This document shows positions 61,341-64,000 of a DNA stretch of 64,000 bases, piece after piece. Positions within the stretch are counted from its first letter, which is position 1. Every line of letters begins with the position of its first letter. Origin of the DNA: CAYTMY01 sp964618075 (GTDB taxonomy: Bacteria; Bacillota; Clostridia; Eubacteriales; Anaerofustaceae); the NCBI GenBank assembly GCA_964618075.1, contig CAZTZO010000002.1, positions 115,358 to 179,357 on the forward strand. The letters run 5' to 3'. A model generated the notes under the pieces. It was not told the origin of the DNA and searched no databases. It worked only from the letters and a program-made list of their open reading frames with translations. A program made the position numbers and the translations under genes.

Positions 61341-61350
61341 GATTCGATAA

Positions 61351-61393
61351 TAAAAATGAGGCTGCAAATAAGAACCATGCAGTCTCATTTTTA
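61351..61393. terminator. Bidirectional terminator between amidohydrolase and MORN genes
   Basis: 16-bp stem (61351-61366 and 61378-61393), AAAAATGAGGCTGCA / TGCAGTCTCATTTTT, one G-U pair, 11-base loop, T-runs on both strands. Confidence 0.85.
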
Positions 61394-61409
61394 TTTATGG
61401 TAAGCTTCT

Positions 61410-62348
61410 TTAAACCTTGATTGAAATATCTCCCGATGTAAAAACGCAGTTTTGAGTTTCTCCGATAAGAGCTGTTCCGTCGGGCATTGTAATTTCCGCA
61501 TATCCCATCGGCTCTCCCAAATGAAAGTCTCCCGTGTAAACTTTACCGTCGGGATATTTTAATACACAGTTCATTCCTTCGGTCTCCCCGTCACAGAAGT
61601 TACCTGTATATATCCTGCCGTCGGCGTATTTCATTACGCCTGCACCGTTAGCTACAAGCTCCTGCATTTCGCCCTGATATACATCATTGTTGGCGTAGTG
61701 ACATATTGCCTGCCCGTATTGGCAGTCGCTTTCATAAGTACAGCTGATAACATCTGAGTTTGGGTATTGTATTTTCATATCTCCATGCATCATTCCGTCC
61801 TGAAATCTGCCTGTATATATAATATTGTCATGAGTTGTCAGTACGCCGTATCCGTCAAATTTACCGTATAGAAAATCCCCTTCGTAAACATCCCCCATGG
61901 GATAAGTCAACTTGCCTTTGCCGCTTCTCTGACTGTTTACAAATTCTCCTTCGTATACTTCGCCGTTGTGTCCCTTGAACACACAAAAGCCGTCAAGCAC
62001 TCCACAGTCAGCGTTTCCTTCATATACGTCGCCGTTAGAAAGCGTGATTTTCGCTTTGCCCTGAAGCATTCCGTCTATAAAGTTACCTTCGTAAACGTCC
62101 TTGTTTGCTTTCTTTAATATTCCCTTGCCCTGCGGCACTGCGAAAAAGAGGGCAACGTTTCCTTCATATGTGTCACCATTTGCCCATATAAGCGACCCTT
62201 CGCCATTGATGCTGTCCTTTGACAATCTTCCTTTAAATACCACAGAAGAGTCCTTCCACTCTATTTTCCCGTATCCATCAGGCTTCCCGTCTGTTACTTC
62301 ACCGCTGTAGATATAGTTGTCAAATTCAAGCGTTTTATTCTCTTTCAT
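61410..62348 (-). CDS. MORN-repeat protein
   Basis: 312 residues composed almost entirely of about 13 tandem ~23-residue MORN repeats of the form Y-x-G-x-(6)-G-x-G-x-(10), for instance VYEGEFVNSQRSGKGKLTYP and VYEGDFLYGKFDGYGVLTTH. No catalytic domain follows. ATG 62348 is used, with GAGGAG upstream; the frame is open 35 codons further. In eukaryotes MORN repeats bind membranes and partners; bacterial roles are mostly unknown. It lies 28 bases downstream of a 169-residue gene on the same strand. Confidence 0.82.
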   Translation of the reverse strand: MKENKTLEFDNYIYSGEVTDGKPDGYGKIEWKDSSVVFKGRLSKDSINGEGSLIWANGDTYEGNVALFFAVPQGKGILKKANKDVYEGNFIDGMLQGKAKITLSNGDVYEGNADCGVLDGFCVFKGHNGEVYEGEFVNSQRSGKGKLTYPMGDVYEGDFLYGKFDGYGVLTTHDNIIYTGRFQDGMMHGDMKIQYPNSDVISCTYESDCQYGQAICHYANNDVYQGEMQELVANGAGVMKYADGRIYTGNFCDGETEGMNCVLKYPDGKVYTGDFHLGEPMGYAEITMPDGTALIGETQNCVFTSGDISIKV

Positions 62349-62376
62349 ATACGAAGCTCCTCGGTTGTGATGTCTT

Positions 62377-62886
62377 TTAAAAAAGTGATGCTTCACTATC
62401 GGTATCAGGAGATACTGTAGCCTCGGCACATGTACATTGACTAACATCCTCAATATCGACTTCCAAGAAAATCAAAAGGTACGCCATATCCATTGTGAGA
62501 CCTCTTTTTCTTTTGAACTCGATTTGTATGCAATCATCATGAGTATACATATTTTCTAACTTTAATTTATTTGAACCGCTTCTTTCGTCACTGAACAATA
62601 TTATAAGTGCTTTATTATTAAAGTAAGTATCGTCATATCTTTTGATTGTATTTTCAAAAAGCGTATTGTCGCCATATTCTGAAATGTTTAAATTTTGTGT
62701 CAGTGCTTCTTTATAATTCTTGAAACTGTCGATATTTGAGATATACTTTGCGAAAATATGCTCGGAAGAGTTATCTTTTTTTGCTGCTGCATTGTCTGCA
62801 CTTGAAAGCATATATTCATATTCATCGTTTCCGAAGCTAATGTTTAAACGTACTTGAATTATTTCATACTTGTCGATATTATTCAT
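62377..62886 (-). CDS. Hypothetical protein, 169 residues
   Basis: Soluble protein starting MNNIDKYEIIQVRLNISFG. ATG 62886 is chosen because GAGGA lies 8 bases before it; the frame extends 30 codons upstream. NKALIILFSDERSGSNKLKLEN and MDMAYLLIFLEVDIEDV form a beta-rich C-terminal domain somewhat like protease-complex PrcB domains. That comparison is uncertain. The tail is Ser/Asp-rich (CTCAEATVSPDTDSEASLF). Probably co-transcribed with the MORN protein. Confidence 0.55.
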   Translation of the reverse strand: MNNIDKYEIIQVRLNISFGNDEYEYMLSSADNAAAKKDNSSEHIFAKYISNIDSFKNYKEALTQNLNISEYGDNTLFENTIKRYDDTYFNNKALIILFSDERSGSNKLKLENMYTHDDCIQIEFKRKRGLTMDMAYLLIFLEVDIEDVSQCTCAEATVSPDTDSEASLF

Positions 62887-63100
62887 ACCCGTTTCCTCAT
62901 TGTTTATATTATATTTATATGATAGCATAATCCAAATAAGTTTACCATAATTATTGAATGTGTTATACTTTTTCATAAAGCGTAGAATAGTATAATGTTT
63001 TCTACAGTTATTATTTGCGTTAATCCTTAAAAACTACCAAAACATTTATGTTAAATCATTGCTGTATATTTAAGAATATAATAAAGTTCACTGTAAAATA

Positions 63101-63128
63101 AAAAAGCTCCGACTATTCGAAGCTTTTT
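63101..63128 (-). terminator. Terminator of the ferredoxin gene
   Basis: Stem AAAAAGCTCCGA / TCGAAGCTTTTT (63101-63112 and 63117-63128), loop of 4. On the minus strand the single mismatch becomes a G-U pair and a T-run follows. Confidence 0.7.
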
Positions 63129-63139
63129 GTTTGATAGAT

Positions 63140-63532
63140 TTAAGATTCTTTGATGGTAAGTATTTCCATGGGGCAGGCTTTTACGCAAATGCCGCAGGCA
63201 ATGCACTTTGAGGGAATGTCGTTTCCTTCCTGCTGTACAAGCACACCGAAGGGGCAAACCTCTATACATTCCATACAGCCCGTGCATTTTTTCTTGTCGA
63301 TCATATAAACGCCCTTTGCGTTTTTGGTTATTGCTTCAACGGGGCAGGCCTTTGCACATTTGCCGCATTGTACGCATACGTTGATTTTAGGCGTTTTCTC
63401 GTCTTTTTTTGTTCCGATTTGTACGCATGAAAGTGAAGGATCGTATTTCTTATAAAACGCTTCGGAACATGCAACTTCGCATGATTTGCATGCAGCGCAC
63501 AGGTCGTTGTCGGTAACGTATAATTTTTTCAT
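63140..63532 (-). CDS. Polyferredoxin with four [4Fe-4S] motifs
   Basis: 130-residue iron-sulfur protein. Four CxxCxxCxxxC-type groups are seen: CAACKSCEVAC, CVQCGKCAKACP, CTGCMECIEVCP and CIACGICVKACP. It resembles HydN/CooF-type electron-transfer subunits, which carry electrons from CODH, formate dehydrogenase or hydrogenase. No such enzyme adjoins it; cooS is 16 kb away and on its own promoter. Cytoplasmic, with no signal peptide or membrane segment. Confidence 0.88.
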   Translation of the reverse strand: MKKLYVTDNDLCAACKSCEVACSEAFYKKYDPSLSCVQIGTKKDEKTPKINVCVQCGKCAKACPVEAITKNAKGVYMIDKKKCTGCMECIEVCPFGVLVQQEGNDIPSKCIACGICVKACPMEILTIKES

Positions 63533-63797
63533 CTGATTCTCCCATATTGTTTAGTCGTCTTTAAACTCTTATTTGATTATAACAAAAGGAAGTTGCTTTA
63601 TCAACAACAGACGATTTTCTTAATCGAATATTTGAAGCGGATTGTGCACAAAGCATTGTATAAGAATGACTTTTGCCCCTATATTTATATCCTGACAATC
63701 AAGCATTCAATAACTTTTTGAATAAAGTGTGACGCCTAAAATAGACTGTAAGGCTAATGAATGATATATATATTTTTTCCTTTTCACTTTAAATCTA

Positions 63798-63826
63798 TTG
63801 ACTGCTTCGCCTCTTTTTAGTAAGAT
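63798..63826 (+). promoter_or_regulatory. Promoter of the tRNA cluster
   Basis: TTGACT (63798-63803), 17-base spacer, TAAGAT (63821-63826), ending 17 bases before the tRNA-Tyr. Confidence 0.6.
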
Positions 63827-63843
63827 AGTAAAGCGATTGACGT

Positions 63844-63928
63844 GGGGGAATGCCCGAGTGGCTAAAGGGGGCGGACTGTAAATCCGTTGGCTACGCCTAC
63901 GATGGTTCGAATCCATCTTCCCCCACCA
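63844..63928 (+). tRNA. tRNA-Tyr (GTA)
   Basis: 85 bases including encoded CCA. Acceptor GGGGGAA pairs with TTCCCCC, discriminator is A (63925), anticodon loop ACTGTAAATC gives GTA, and the T arm has GGTTCGAATCC. A long variable arm is present, as expected for bacterial tyrosine tRNA. It matches the UAC specifier and UGGU bulge of the T-box at 51869-52129. Confidence 0.97.
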
Positions 63929-63951
63929 TTTTAATATTGTTTTCGTAATTC

Positions 63952-64000
63952 GGAGGAGTACTCAAGTTGGCCGAAGAGGCGCCCCTGCTAAGGGTGTAGG
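63952..64000 (+). tRNA. tRNA-Ser (GCT), 5' part, cut by window end
   Basis: GGAGGAGTACTCAAGTTGGC is the typical serine tRNA acceptor and D-arm start. The anticodon stem-loop CCCCTGCTAAGGG shows GCT. The sequence ends in the variable region. Confidence 0.88.

Overview
This window looks like a chromosomal contig from an anaerobic member of the Clostridia (Bacillota). The evidence is AT-rich DNA with sigma-A type TTGACA/TATAAT promoters, Firmicutes gene orders (rsmB-rlmN-prpC-prkC-rsgA; dgt-dnaG-rpoD; obg-nadD-yqeK), T-box and TPP riboswitches, and a carbon monoxide dehydrogenase/acetyl-CoA synthase cluster. A run of exactly 100 N at 20891-20990, set inside a tandem repeat, indicates a scaffolded draft or metagenome assembly. 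There is no rRNA, CRISPR array, integrase or transposase.

Layout. 0-7 kb: RNA modification and Ser/Thr phospho-signalling operon, then a WYL regulator. 7-15.6 kb: epimerase-like SDR, TetR regulator, and an accessory uptake/catabolism block (GPH symporter, URO-D family protein, 46-residue protein, SLC13 carrier) that converges on an MFS transporter. 15.7-20.8 kb: PPi-type and ATP-type phosphofructokinases placed head to head, pyruvate kinase, and L13-S9 ribosomal proteins. 20.8-21.2 kb: tandem repeats carrying terminator hairpins around the assembly gap. 21.4-25.4 kb: dgt-dnaG-rpoD. 25.4-29.7 kb (minus strand): obg-nadD-yqeK-SDR-galM. 29.8-32.9 kb: pentose phosphate epimerase and isomerase, a MoaF-like protein, and a pyridoxal kinase. 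32.9-38 kb (minus): aldehyde-stress-like cluster of MerR/AdhR-type regulator, Fe-alcohol dehydrogenase, two Fe-S aldo/keto reductases, cupin and flavodoxin. 38-42.5 kb (minus): zinc-ribbon membrane protein, rfbA, holin-like/M15 peptidase fusion, BtrH-like protein. 42.6-47.5 kb (minus): cooS-cooC-acsB. 48-51.6 kb: MATE pump, diguanylate cyclase, two small orphan proteins. 51.8-59.3 kb: T-box leader, acyl-CoA ligase, HAD and thiN, followed by TPP riboswitch, cytX-thiM-thiE-HAD-thiD. 59.3-64 kb: LUD protein, amidohydrolase, MORN-repeat protein, a four-cluster ferredoxin, tRNA-Tyr, and the start of tRNA-Ser.

The most notable points are as follows. A T-box with a readable tyrosine specifier (UAC) sits in front of an acyl-CoA ligase rather than a tRNA synthetase or amino-acid gene, and its operon runs into thiN. 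The thiamine salvage locus carries a HAD phosphatase between thiE and thiD that could replace ThiL together with ThiN. A CRP/FNR-like palindrome lies just upstream of a good promoter for the CODH/ACS operon, and that operon lacks the corrinoid protein genes. A MerR-type promoter with a 19-bp spacer and dyad precedes the regulator of the aldehyde-stress cluster. All functional statements rest on motif reading and remembered family knowledge; no database search was run.
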